A stretch of 64,000 nt of DNA. Source: G965198795 sp965198795 (GTDB lineage Bacteria > Pseudomonadota > Alphaproteobacteria > Rhodospirillales > Casp-alpha2). The stretch is from the NCBI GenBank assembly GCA_965198795.1, contig OZ240674.1, positions 1,364,001-1,428,000 of the forward strand, read 5' to 3'. The notes under the pieces were generated by a model, which was not told where the DNA came from, ran no database searches, and worked only from the letters and a program-made list of their open reading frames with translations. The translations under genes and the position numbers were made by a program. How positions within the stretch are numbered: position 1 is the first letter of the stretch; the number at the start of each line of letters is the position of its first letter. Positions 41,623 to 50,538 of this stretch are shown here, one piece after another.

Positions 41623-42534
41623 ATGACGTGGCTTGAGGGCGACGGGCGGAATCCGCGGCCGGCGGGCGAGCGCCTCCGGGAGTTGTTGGACGAGGGCAAA
41701 ATACTCCGCGCGCCGGGCGCGCACAACGCCTTTGCCGCGCTTTGCGCCAAGCAAGCCGGGTTCAAGGCGCTCTACATATCCGGCGGCGCCGTGACCGCGA
41801 GCCTCGGCCTTCCCGATTTGGGCGTCATGACCCTGGAAGAACTCTGCGGCGCCGTCCGGTCCGTCTCCCGCGCCACCGGCCTGCCTCTGATCGTCGATGG
41901 CGACACGGGCTATGGCGGCGTGTTGAACGCCATGCGGGTGGTGCGGGAACTGGAACTCTCGGGCGCCGGCGCCGTTCATATCGAGGACCAGATTCTGCCG
42001 AAGAAATGCGGGCATCTCAACGACAAGCGCTTGGTGGACAAGACGGAGGCCGCCGAAAAGATCGCCGCGGCGAAAAAAGCGTCGTCCGCCCTGGTCGTCA
42101 TCGCGCGCACGGACGCGGCGGGCGTCGAGGGGCTGGACGCGGCGATCGAGCGGGCGAACCTTTACCGCGAGGCCGGCGCCGACGTCACCTTTCCCGATGG
42201 TTTACCCTCCAAGCAAGACCACCTGGAATTCGCCAAGCGGGTTCCGGGGCTCAAGATGGCGAACATGACCGAATACGGCCGCACGCCCTTCCTCACCGGC
42301 GAGGAATTCAGGGAGATGGGCTTCAACATCGTGATCTGGCCCGCGACCTCGATCCGCGCGGCGGCCAGGGTGTTCCAGGACCTCTACGCCCACATCCGCG
42401 ACGAGGACGGCACGGAGGGTTTCATGGACCGGGTCATGAGCCGGAGCGAACAATACGACCTGATGGACTATTACGATTACGAGGCGCTGGACGCCTCGGT
42501 CGCGAGGTCCGCGGCGCCGGAATACGGGAAATAA
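41623..42534 (+). CDS. Isocitrate lyase/PEP mutase family lyase, methylisocitrate-lyase-like
   Basis: 303 aa. Lyase motifs: YISGGAVTASLGLPDLGVMT, LIVDGDTGYGGVLNAMRVV, VHIEDQILPKKCGHLNDK with catalytic cysteine in KKCGH, and VIARTDAAGVEGLDAAIERA. This is closer to PrpB (2-methylisocitrate lyase) than the copy at 39.5 kb. It would release pyruvate and succinate from 2-methylisocitrate, or do a close variant. The glutamate usually following the ADVTFP strand is replaced (ADVTFPDGLPS). Divergent from the enoyl-CoA hydratase; preceded by GGGAGGAG. Together with MmgE/PrpD in this window it could support a methylcitrate-like route. Confidence 0.88.
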   Translation: MTWLEGDGRNPRPAGERLRELLDEGKILRAPGAHNAFAALCAKQAGFKALYISGGAVTASLGLPDLGVMTLEELCGAVRSVSRATGLPLIVDGDTGYGGVLNAMRVVRELELSGAGAVHIEDQILPKKCGHLNDKRLVDKTEAAEKIAAAKKASSALVVIARTDAAGVEGLDAAIERANLYREAGADVTFPDGLPSKQDHLEFAKRVPGLKMANMTEYGRTPFLTGEEFREMGFNIVIWPATSIRAAARVFQDLYAHIRDEDGTEGFMDRVMSRSEQYDLMDYYDYEALDASVARSAAPEYGK

Positions 42535-42617
42535 ACCGTAGCCGGTTCATTGGTGTTCCGAAGGCCCAATTCGGACTATATTTGAAGAAATATGGGCGGT
42601 GTTCGGGGAAATTAAAA

Positions 42618-43641
42618 ATGACGGTTTGGGTGGTAAGGGCCGGGAAACATGGTGAAAGAGAAAATCTTGCGCTCGAGAGTGGACGCGTCTTTATAGGCTG
42701 GACCAACCTTCCTGATTTGTCGGGCATTGAAAAGCGAGAGCAAATCCTTGAGCTTTGGAAACAGTCCGACCCTGACTGTAAATTGGGAACATTGAGTAAC
42801 CATGCCGGGCAAGTGTTCCATTTTCTAAAATCCATTCAAAACGGCGATATTGTCGCTCTACCGCTGAAAACGCGCCCCGCAATCGCTTTTGGAAAGGTTT
42901 CGGGTGATTACGAGTATGTTGCGGACAATCCTGAAGATGCGCGCCATAGCAGAAGAATTGAATGGATAGATGAACCGATCTCGCGAAGCGCCTTTGATCA
43001 AGACCTTTTTTTATTCTTTTGGTTCGGCTTTGACGGTTTTTCGTGTGACTAGAAATGACGCCGAAAAACGAATTAAGGACATCATTGAAAGAAAAGGGAA
43101 ACCGCGAATCCACGTTGCCGCCGATAATGATTTTGACCTGATAGATGAAAGTGACGTTTTTGATCTTGAGCAACGTGCCAAACAAAAAATTAGTGATTTC
43201 ATCGGACGAAAGTTCAAAGGCGACAAGATGGAATATCTTGTCGCCGACGTGTTAAGGGCGCAAGGCTTTGAGGTGCAGACAAACCAGCGAAAAGGGGCTG
43301 ATGGCGGGGTTGATATTTTGGCGGGCCGGGGCGCAATAGGATTTGATGAACCGGGTTTATGCGTTCAGGTCAAGTCAAGCGATTCTACCATCGGGTCCAA
43401 GGATTATGATGAGTTGAAAGGGGGCATGCAGAAATTTGGCGCGAAGCACGGCCTGTTCGTGTCTTGAGGAGGTTTAAATAGCCATGTGGAAGGGGAAGCG
43501 CGGCGGGGTTTTTTCAATATTCGCTTGTGGAACGCGAAGAAACTCGTCAATGAAATTCAGAGCGTATATCCCAAATTACCAGCCGACATACAGACCGAAT
43601 TGCCGATGCGGCAAGTCTGGGCGCTCATGGATGAGGATTGA
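42618..43641 (+). pseudogene. Mrr-type restriction endonuclease, frameshifted and nonsense-mutated
   Basis: ATG at 42618 begins MTVWVVRAGKHGERENLAL and runs to SRSAFDQDL, where a run of seven T (43006-43012) puts the rest in another frame: FYSFGSALTVFRVTRNDAEK, then the nuclease core GFEVQTNQRKGADGGVDI and LCVQVKSSDSTIG (D and QxK of the Mrr-type active site). A TGA at 43465, where TGG fits the frame, interrupts after HGLFVS; GGLNSHVEGEARRG and IRLWNAKKLVNEIQ follow to a natural stop at 43641. About 340 residues originally. The family cleaves methylated DNA. Less GC-rich than neighbours, suggesting acquisition; two lesions show it is dead. Confidence 0.85.
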
Positions 43642-44120
43642 AGATTGAGCATGCACTCGCCGTATTGAGTAAATCAAATTCCCGGCATGGAAATTGCCGT
43701 AAATTGCGGCAGAGCGATCCTTCCCGGAACGTAGAATATTCCGAGATCAATTTCACGCCGGGTCGCAAGAACCGGGATGTCCGCGTCGCGCGGATGGTGT
43801 GGTCACGACCGGCGCGCGACATCTGAAAGCCGTTATGAAGCCTCAAAAAACCGCGATGGACCTTGTCGAAGGAGCCATGCCGAACGACCTGTCCGTGTTG
43901 TGGGTCGGGTCGTTCTTTTTCGTCGGCGGCCCCGGACTCGGTTTCATCATGCGGGCGTTAAGTTCCAGCAACCGAAAATATCCCCCCTTGCCGAACACGC
44001 GGGTAAGGTTCGCACTTTAACGAAACGCATATTACATTTCGGAATTTCCCAGTTTAATGTCTTGAAATTCTTCGTTTTAAAGGCGGTAATTGTACTGTCA
44101 AAACATCAACGAAGAAAGAA
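43642..44120. other. AT-richer gene-poor interval
   Basis: Several short frames are open but none has a recognisable product or convincing ribosome site. One at about 43877-44020 (MPNDLSVLWVGSFFFVGG) is hydrophobic and could be the end of a lost membrane protein. Composition is like the neighbouring Mrr wreck, so the interval probably came in with it. Confidence 0.4.
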
Positions 44121-44285
44121 ATGGCCGATAAAGACGAATTTGAAATTGAGTTGATCAAGGCTCAAACAGCGTCGGTTCTCAAGCAAGCACAAACCGAATT
44201 TTGGAAAATCGGCGTTGCTTGTGTTGTTGCCGGAGTTGCGGTTGGCGGTATTATTGTCCAAATTCTCAACACGCCACTGAAATAA
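44121..44285 (+). CDS. Unrecognised 54-aa single-span membrane protein
   Basis: MADKDEFEIELIKAQTASVL followed by KQAQTEFWKIG and a transmembrane segment (VACVVAGVAVGGIIVQIL), ending NTPLK. A GAAGAAAGA purine stretch precedes the ATG. The amphipathic, charged N-terminal helix with a single C-terminal span resembles small membrane proteins carried by mobile DNA (the earlier 10988 gene has a similar helix pattern, reversed). Function unknown. Confidence 0.5.
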   Translation: MADKDEFEIELIKAQTASVLKQAQTEFWKIGVACVVAGVAVGGIIVQILNTPLK

Positions 44286-44928
44286 GCAGGGGCGCCTTTT
44301 ATCATTCATCGTCAAGCATAAGCAGCGACAACAAAATTCGTCGGCATGGCGTTGCGGGTGTTCGCGGCTAACGCCGTGGAACTTTCCAAACGCGCCGCGC
44401 TTTAGGAACGCCCGGAAACTTCAATGGTGTTGGCGCGAATGCCATCGTCCACGCGCCATTCCTGGTGCTTGACGACGGTGTGAGGCGACACCTTGGACAT
44501 GCCAAGACAGCCCTCTTCTTGGCTGGGAAATCGCTCGAAAATCTGTATAATACTTATAGTGTTTCGTCCCGTGTGGGTCGTTTGATCAATCCGCATGATC
44601 AACGTATTTCGCGCGGGGCGGAATATAACGGCCTCAAACTAGGAAATTCCGATGTATTTTGAAAGGGCTCGATAGCCCTGATCGGGAAAACCGGAGAAAA
44701 AACTGACAGAGAAACCGACAATAGATTTGATGAGTGTTCAAATAATAGAGGCGGCGCATAAAGCGGCCTTGAATTTGAATCAATCCTGAATTGAAATACG
44801 TAAGATCGCCCTTGCCTCTTTGGCGCTTGAACTTTGCGGTTGGCGGGTTTTTCTGCAATAAAATGGGAGCCTTCCGGTCCCTTTCGCCAATGAACGATTT
44901 AACACTTTCGTTTTAGCGGAGTTGAGCC
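44286..44928. other. 643-base interval without a supported gene
   Basis: Nothing convincing on either strand. A hairpin AGGGCT-CGAT-AGCCCT is at 44664-44679. A TATAAT box lies near 44548 without a good -35. The last 40 bases hold the ribosome site of the first exported paralogue. Confidence 0.4.
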
Positions 44929-45741
44929 ATGAAACAATCTTATGTCACCGCCGCCGCGGCCGCTCTAGCCTTAATGATCGGAATGGGAACCGGACAGCAG
45001 GTTCAGGCCGCGCCGCAAATCCTCGCCGTCGTCGCCATGGCCGACGGCGCCGGCGTCGTCTGCCATGGCGGCAAGTGTCACACGGACCTGTCGGCCTTTT
45101 GTCTGCAAAAAAACCGTGACATCCCCCACACCGGCACGGTCTATCATCCGTCCGGCGATCATTTCGCCCTGAAGGTGACTCTTGAGGACGGGCGCACGGA
45201 CGTGATCGACGTGGGCGAGGGGTTGAGCTTTTCATCCCGGCGCGGCTTCACGTCGGTGCGCGTGGCAATCGATCCGAAAATTCTGTCGAAGCCGGTGAAG
45301 GTGGCGCGCCTGATCGTAAAGCCGAACGCGTCGCTGATCCCGGCCGCCGTTCCGGGCGACCCGGACCCCTTAAGCCCTGGGGAAATCGCTTACGTCACGG
45401 GCTCGCTCCGGAAATTGGGGTCCGAGACCATCGACCAGTCCCCCAAAGCGAAAGCGTCGCATCTGTTGAACCAGGCCATCGCCACCATCACCGAACCGCG
45501 CGACCGGGCGACGCCCGAGCGGCTGCGGGAACTGTGGAAAGATGTTGTCGAGGATTTCAGCGAAACCATCAAGCGAAACCCGGAAGCGCTTGACAGGGCC
45601 CAAAAAGCCTTTGACCGCTGCACTGCGGGCGCGGCCTATTATTCCATGGCGGGCGTCCGGTCCTGTCTCGAATACCGTCACGGCGACCTGATGGCGCCGT
45701 TGAATTCCGAATATTGGGAGCGGGCCGAACCGGGCAGCTAG
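44929..45741 (+). CDS. Exported 270-aa protein, first of a tandem paralogous pair
   Basis: No family recognised. A signal peptide (AAAAALALMIGMGTGQQVQAA, about 8-28) is followed by APQILAVV, shared with the next gene. Conserved with the paralogue: CHGGKCHTDLSAFCLQKNR (three cysteines, about 46-63), PNASLIP near 127, EIAYVTGSLRKLG, and the C-terminal CLEYRHGDL with NSEYW and PGS at the very end. Five cysteines in the mature chain suggest disulfides in the periplasm. Length and ends are identical to the paralogue. AGCGGAG precedes the ATG. The pair is intact between mobile debris and a crotonase gene. Confidence 0.75.
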   Translation: MKQSYVTAAAAALALMIGMGTGQQVQAAPQILAVVAMADGAGVVCHGGKCHTDLSAFCLQKNRDIPHTGTVYHPSGDHFALKVTLEDGRTDVIDVGEGLSFSSRRGFTSVRVAIDPKILSKPVKVARLIVKPNASLIPAAVPGDPDPLSPGEIAYVTGSLRKLGSETIDQSPKAKASHLLNQAIATITEPRDRATPERLRELWKDVVEDFSETIKRNPEALDRAQKAFDRCTAGAAYYSMAGVRSCLEYRHGDLMAPLNSEYWERAEPGS

Positions 45742-45799
45742 AACCCAACCCCGGACCGCTCCCGGATCACCCCTTGGCGTCTGACGAGGAGAATAAGGC

Positions 45800-46612
45800 A
45801 TGGGACTGAAATCGACGGGATTGCGGGGCGCGCTTTGCGCTTTGCCCCTGATCACGGGCTTGAGCGCCGGCGCCCAAGCCGCGCCGCAAATTCTGGCCGC
45901 CCTGGAAACCTTGGAGGGCGTTTCCTTTCATTGCGCCGATGGACTCTGTAAGGCGGACCTCACCACCTATTGTCTGCAAAAAAACCGCCCCGCGCCCAGC
46001 GCCGGTCAAGCCTATGCGCCGGCCGATCCCCGCGCCTTCACCTTGACCGTCACGCATGCCGACGGCAAGAAGATATCGACGCCCGCCAGCCGCCATTTGG
46101 CCTTCGTCGAGGCCCGCGGCTTCATGGCCGTGTCCGGCGTCATCACGGAAACCGCGTTGAAGGCGCTGACCAAGGGCGGCGAGGCAAGGCTATCCGTCGC
46201 CCGCAACGCGTCGCTGATCCCCGTGCCGGACGCGGACGACGACGATCCGATCACGGAACGGGAAATCGCCCACGTCACGAAATCGCTTCGGGAGTTGGGC
46301 GGGAAGATCGTTGATCGCTCGCCCAAGGGACAGGCGGCCAGGGTGCTGGCCCGCGTCCGGGACAAGCTGCCCAGGGGCGCCGAACTGCCTCGTGCCGCGT
46401 CTGAGACCTTCTGGCGTCAAACCATCGGTGATGAACCATCGGCCCAAACGCCGGCAGTCGCCATGACGCTTGCTCGCGAACAGTACGACGGCTGTTTCCA
46501 GGAAGTGGACGACTTCCGCTTCTCCGGCATGCGCCAATGCCTGGAATGGGGTCAGGACCATCTCATCCGCGATCTCAACATCGATTATTGGGATAATCAG
46601 CCGGGCAGTTGA
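45800..46612 (+). CDS. Exported 270-aa protein, second of the tandem pair
   Basis: Same length and layout as the preceding gene, about 58 bases after it. Signal peptide to about residue 26 (ALCALPLITGLSAGAQAA), then APQILAALE. Shared blocks: CADGLCKADLTTYCLQKNR, RNASLIPVPD, EIAHVTKSLRELGGKIVDRSPK, and MRQCLEWGQDHLIRDLNIDYW with terminal PGS. Cysteine spacing is the same. GACGAGGAG lies before the ATG. An ancient duplication: protein ends and cysteines are conserved while middles have diverged, which suggests the two work as a pair. Substrate and role unknown. Confidence 0.75.
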   Translation: MGLKSTGLRGALCALPLITGLSAGAQAAPQILAALETLEGVSFHCADGLCKADLTTYCLQKNRPAPSAGQAYAPADPRAFTLTVTHADGKKISTPASRHLAFVEARGFMAVSGVITETALKALTKGGEARLSVARNASLIPVPDADDDDPITEREIAHVTKSLRELGGKIVDRSPKGQAARVLARVRDKLPRGAELPRAASETFWRQTIGDEPSAQTPAVAMTLAREQYDGCFQEVDDFRFSGMRQCLEWGQDHLIRDLNIDYWDNQPGS

Positions 46613-46812
46613 CGCTTGAGCCGCGCCATTCACGGACTCGTCCCCATTTAGCTTGACCGCCTCGCTTGAGAGCGCCGGAGGCGCGTGGCGCGTCGGTATC
46701 CTTCGGCGCGCCGGCGGCCTCTTTCGGACTTGGACGCTCTCTTCCGGCTGCGCTAGTATCGGCCCGCCGTCCATTTAGAAACATTCATCAAGACACCAAA
46801 GGGAGGACGGGC

Positions 46813-47628
46813 ATGGTCACATCGCCCAATGAGACGGTTCTGGCCGAGGCCGTCGATCACATCTGCTGGATCACGTTCAACCGGCCCGAAGCCCTGAACG
46901 CGATCACGCCGGACGTCACTACGGCGCTGATCGAGATCACCGGGCAACTGAAGACCGCGAAAGACGTGCGATGTGTCGTCCTTCGGGGCGCCGGGGGCCA
47001 CTTCATGGCGGGCGGCGACGTAAAGAGTTTCAAAACCCTTTTGGATGAAGAGCCGGACCGCTCCAAGACCGCGGCCGATTTCGAAAGCCGCCTGGACCGC
47101 ATCCATATCGTCATTAAGAACATCCGCGCGCTTCCCCAGCCCGTCATCGCCAGCGTTTCCGGCACCTGCGCCGGCGCGGGACTCAGTCTGACGCTGGCCT
47201 GCGATTTGGCCCTGGCCTCTGACGACGCGTTCTTCACCCTCGCCTATTCCCTGATCGGCGTCAGTCCGGATGGGGGCGCCACCCACTTCTTGCCGCGCAC
47301 CGTGGGATACAAGCGCGCCATGGAGATCGCCCTGTTGTCGGAGCGATTCAACGCGAGGGAAGCCTATCGCTTCGGCATGTTGAATCGCGTCGTCGCGCTG
47401 CAAGACCTGGAGTCCGCGACGTTGAAGATGGCCAGCCACATCGCGTCGGGCCCCGGCGCGGCCTATGCGCAAACCAAGCGCCTGTTGTCGGACAGCATCA
47501 ACCGGTCCCTGGAGGAGCAATTGAAGGCGGAGACAGCGAGCTTCGTTCACTGCTCCCGGTCTGCGGATTTTCATGAAGGCGTCAACGCTTTCGCCGAAAA
47601 ACGGAAAGCCGAATTCAAAGGCTCCTAG
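46813..47628 (+). CDS. Crotonase family, enoyl-CoA isomerase-like
   Basis: 271 aa from ATG at 46813, where GGGAGG lies nine bases upstream; the longer frame from 46666 is unsupported. The oxyanion strand is GHFMAGGDVKSF and the helix GTCAGAGLSLTLACDLALA. The hydratase glutamate (GGGxE) is Ser, but an aspartate sits in SLIGVSPDGGATHFLPRTVG, the position used by PaaG-type and delta3,delta2-enoyl-CoA isomerases. An isomerase function is therefore favoured. Linked to the SDR downstream by 16 bases. Confidence 0.88.
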   Translation: MVTSPNETVLAEAVDHICWITFNRPEALNAITPDVTTALIEITGQLKTAKDVRCVVLRGAGGHFMAGGDVKSFKTLLDEEPDRSKTAADFESRLDRIHIVIKNIRALPQPVIASVSGTCAGAGLSLTLACDLALASDDAFFTLAYSLIGVSPDGGATHFLPRTVGYKRAMEIALLSERFNAREAYRFGMLNRVVALQDLESATLKMASHIASGPGAAYAQTKRLLSDSINRSLEEQLKAETASFVHCSRSADFHEGVNAFAEKRKAEFKGS

Positions 47629-47644
47629 CGAAGAGGACACACCT

Positions 47645-48385
47645 GTGAAAACCCTCGAAGGCAAGACCGCCTTGATCACCGGCGCCGCCCGCAATATCGG
47701 CCGCGCCATCGCGCTTCGCCTGGCGAACGACGGCGCCAACATCGTCGTCAACGGCCTCGGCGATCCGGACGCCGCCAACGCCGTCGCCGATGAAGTCCGG
47801 GCGCGGGGCGTTGAAGCCGCCGTTCAAATGGGCGACGCCGGGAACCACAAGGACTGCCAGGCCCTTGTGGCGGCGGCGGAACCGCTGGGCGGTGTGGATA
47901 TCTTGGTGCTCAACGCCTCGCGGCGGGGCCAAAAACCGTTCCTGGAAATGACCCACGCGGAATTCAGGGACGTTATCGACTTAACGCTCGACAGCGCCTT
48001 TCACCTCGCGCAAGCCGTCATTCCCTCCATGCAATCAAAAGCATGGGGACGGATCGTCGGTCTTGGCGGAGTCAGCTGGTAGATCGGAACCAAGAGCCGT
48101 GTTCATAATCTGGCGGGCAAGGCGGCCCTCACCGGCCTCACCCGCGGTTTGGCCACGGAATTCGCCAAAGACGGCATTACGGCGAACTGTGTCTCACCGG
48201 GACTCATCGACACCGTTCGCCCCGCCTCCGCCGGCGTCCGCCCCAACTCATCCATCGACATTCCCATTGACCGTTTGGGCCACGTGGACGAAATCGCGGA
48301 GGCCGTCGCCTACCTCTGCCAACCGGCGGCGGCCTACACGACGGGTCAGACCATCAATGTAAATGGCGGCGTATATCTGGGATAA
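47645..48385 (+). pseudogene. SDR family oxidoreductase interrupted by an in-frame amber codon
   Basis: GTG at 47645 starts VKTLEGKTALITGAARNIGR and runs to GRIVGLGGVSW, then TAG (48080-48082). The same frame continues IGTKSRVHNLAGKAALTGLT to a natural stop at 48385, ending GQTINVNGGVYLG, so a single change such as CAG to TAG explains the break. Full length would be 246 codons, normal for an SDR. Cofactor motif TGAARNIG and NAS are intact, but the usual YxxxK tyrosine is absent (VHNLAGK), so the ancestor may have had atypical chemistry. It follows the crotonase gene by 16 bases. Confidence 0.85.
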
Positions 48386-48561
48386 GGCGTATCGTCCTGG
48401 TCTGATCGCGTCATTGCCGGGATGTGGATAACTCTGCGGACAGAATCAGGCCGTAGCCAACTGCGGGCGTGAATTCAATGCGGCGGCTTTAGCCTTCGCC
48501 GCTTCGTCCTTGGCGTCCAGTCAAAACCGGACGGCGTTCACGAGATAGCCAAGCATGGGAA

Positions 48562-49464
48562 TTACTGGGACCTCAGACGCGGGTCCAGGGTGTCGCGGAC
48601 GGCGTCGCCAAACAGGTTGAATCCGAACACGGCGAGCGAGATGGCCACGCCCGGGAAGATGGCGACCCAGGGAGCGCTTTCAGCGAATTCTTCCGCGCCG
48701 CCTTGCAGCATCAACCCCCAAGCGGCGGTTGGCTCCTGTACGCCAAGGCCCAAGAAGGACAGGGACGCTTCCAGCAGAATCGCCTGGCCCAGGAAGGACG
48801 TGAGCATGATCAGGAAGGGTGCCACGACGTTGGGAGACATATGGCGCAGGATGATCCGCACATGACCGAATCCAAGCGCCCGCGCCGCATCGACGTAAGG
48901 AATTTCTCGAATGGCCAAGGCGTTGCTTCGAATCACCCGCGCGCACTGAGGTATGAAGGTGATCGTAATCGCAATGATCACGTTTTCGACACCCGTGCCC
49001 AACGTCGCCACAACAGCCAGGGCCAGAACGATCAGCGGGAACGCCATGAAGACGTCAAGGACGCGTTGCAGGATAAGATCGAAGTAACCGCCGAAATACG
49101 CGCTGGCGACCCCCAGGATAAGGCCGGCGAAAGCCCCGACGAAAGCGGCTGTGAAACCGACGAACAAGGCCGTGCGGGCGCCGTAAATAATCCGGCTGAG
49201 GATATCCCGCCCAAACTGATCGGTGCCAAGCCAATAGCTTGCGTCCGGCGCAATCAGCATGACCGAAAAATCCTCGATTTCCGGCTCATGGGGCGCGATG
49301 AAATCGGCGAAGACCGCCATCAGGATCATGGCCAGAACGATACCTCCGCCAGCCATGCCCAGAGGCTGTTTCCGGCACATCGTGGCGAACTCGTCCCAGA
49401 GGGTCTTCTTGGAGGCGATATCCTCGATTTCAGCTTCCGCTCGAACTTCTGAAACGGTCGTCAT
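48562..49464 (-). CDS. ABC transporter permease, DppC/OppC type
   Basis: 300 aa. A cytoplasmic N-tail with TLWDEFATMCRKQPLG, then about six transmembrane helices; the TM-domain signature LGTDQFGRDILSRIIYGARTAL and the EAA-type loop DAARALGFGHVRIILRHMSPN are diagnostic. Partner of the DppB-type permease 15 bases upstream; together they form the channel of the peptide/nickel-type importer. Last gene of the five-gene operon. Confidence 0.93.
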   Translation of the reverse strand: MTTVSEVRAEAEIEDIASKKTLWDEFATMCRKQPLGMAGGGIVLAMILMAVFADFIAPHEPEIEDFSVMLIAPDASYWLGTDQFGRDILSRIIYGARTALFVGFTAAFVGAFAGLILGVASAYFGGYFDLILQRVLDVFMAFPLIVLALAVVATLGTGVENVIIAITITFIPQCARVIRSNALAIREIPYVDAARALGFGHVRIILRHMSPNVVAPFLIMLTSFLGQAILLEASLSFLGLGVQEPTAAWGLMLQGGAEEFAESAPWVAIFPGVAISLAVFGFNLFGDAVRDTLDPRLRSQ

Positions 49465-49478
49465 GTCCGCGCTCCCCC

Positions 49479-50450
49479 CTAGCTATACCGGATCCGCGGA
49501 TCCAGCCAGGCGTAGAAAATATCTACGACCAAGTTGGTAATCACAAAAACGGACACCACGAGCATCACCAGGTTCTGCGTTAAGGTGAAGTCCTGGTTGC
49601 CGACGCTTTCTACAAACAGTTTGCCGATGCCATTCAAATTGAACACCTGTTCGGTCACCACCAACCCCCCCATCAGGAAGGCGAATTCGAGAGCAATGAC
49701 AGTCACGACCGGCAACATGGCGTTTTTCAGCGCGTGACGGTTGATCACGACCTTCTCGACCATACCCTTGGCGCGGGCGGTGCGGACATAGTCCTCACGC
49801 AACACTTCAAGAAGCGCTGAGCGGGTCATCCGGGTCGCCACCGCAGAGTATCGATACCCTGTCGCCACGGCCGGCCAGATAATCTGGCTTATATTGTGTA
49901 ACGGGTCGTCCCACAGCGACTTAAATTCAATTGGTGGAAGCCAGGGCGTCCCGAACCATTTTTGCGTCAGTATCAAGAGGCCGAGAATAATGACAATTCC
50001 GAGCCAGAACGACGGCATGGCGATTCCCGCGATCGCAAACGCACGGACGAAGTAATCTGTCCAGGTATTTTGCTTCACGGCTGAGATGACGCCCAGCGGG
50101 ATGGCGATCGCGATGGCCACCAACGTCGCCATGATGGCGACTTGCAGAGACACCTCGAAGCGAATCGCGATTTCATGGGTCACGGGGGCGCCGGTCCACA
50201 TCGAGGTGCCCAGATCGAACACGACATAACCGATGACGAAGTTGAAGAATTGAACAATCAGGGGATCGTTTAGCCCCAGATTTTCCCGGCAGAGTTCAAT
50301 TTCAGCTGGGTCGGCGTAAAGCCCCGTCCCCGCCAAACGAACTTCACAGACATCGCCCGGCACGAGCCGTAATAGAAAGAAAATCAACACCGCCGCGCCA
50401 AACATCGTGGGCAGCATCAAGAGTATTCTTTTAAAGATGTATTTTCCCAT
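49479..50450 (-). CDS. ABC transporter permease, DppB/OppB type
   Basis: 323 aa. Begins YIFKRILLMLPTMFGAAVLIFFLLRLVPGD, the classic DppB start, and has the EAA loop DYVRTARAKGMVEKVVINRHALKNAMLP. Six transmembrane helices. A roughly 17-residue insertion after LVPGD with two cysteines (VCEVRLAG, ELCRENLG) precedes the usual LGLNDP. Lies between the binding-protein gene and the DppC-type permease, completing the membrane part. Confidence 0.93.
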   Translation of the reverse strand: MGKYIFKRILLMLPTMFGAAVLIFFLLRLVPGDVCEVRLAGTGLYADPAEIELCRENLGLNDPLIVQFFNFVIGYVVFDLGTSMWTGAPVTHEIAIRFEVSLQVAIMATLVAIAIAIPLGVISAVKQNTWTDYFVRAFAIAGIAMPSFWLGIVIILGLLILTQKWFGTPWLPPIEFKSLWDDPLHNISQIIWPAVATGYRYSAVATRMTRSALLEVLREDYVRTARAKGMVEKVVINRHALKNAMLPVVTVIALEFAFLMGGLVVTEQVFNLNGIGKLFVESVGNQDFTLTQNLVMLVVSVFVITNLVVDIFYAWLDPRIRYS

Positions 50451-50538
50451 GGGTTTCTTCCTGGAGCTTGAGGAGCCCGCCCGCCCGGATCGGGCCGGAC
50501 GGGCGGGAATTTTATTGTCGTCTCCTCAGGACCGGACC

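Noticed and set aside
41742..43052. Apparent 436-aa plus-strand fusion of lyase shadow with a nuclease N-terminus
   Set aside because: The first part is out of frame with the lyase and has no similarity; it only joins by chance to the real start of the Mrr-type gene at 42618.
44402..44602. Minus-strand frame with a SPHTVVKHQEW segment that recalls an integrase end
   Set aside because: Resemblance is limited to a few residues and lacks the Arg-His-Tyr pattern of tyrosine recombinases.
4606..48385. Reassignment of TGA or TAG as sense codons
   Set aside because: Intact genes use TGA as a normal stop in many ATGA overlaps, and the interrupting codons replace different residues, so independent mutations explain them better.
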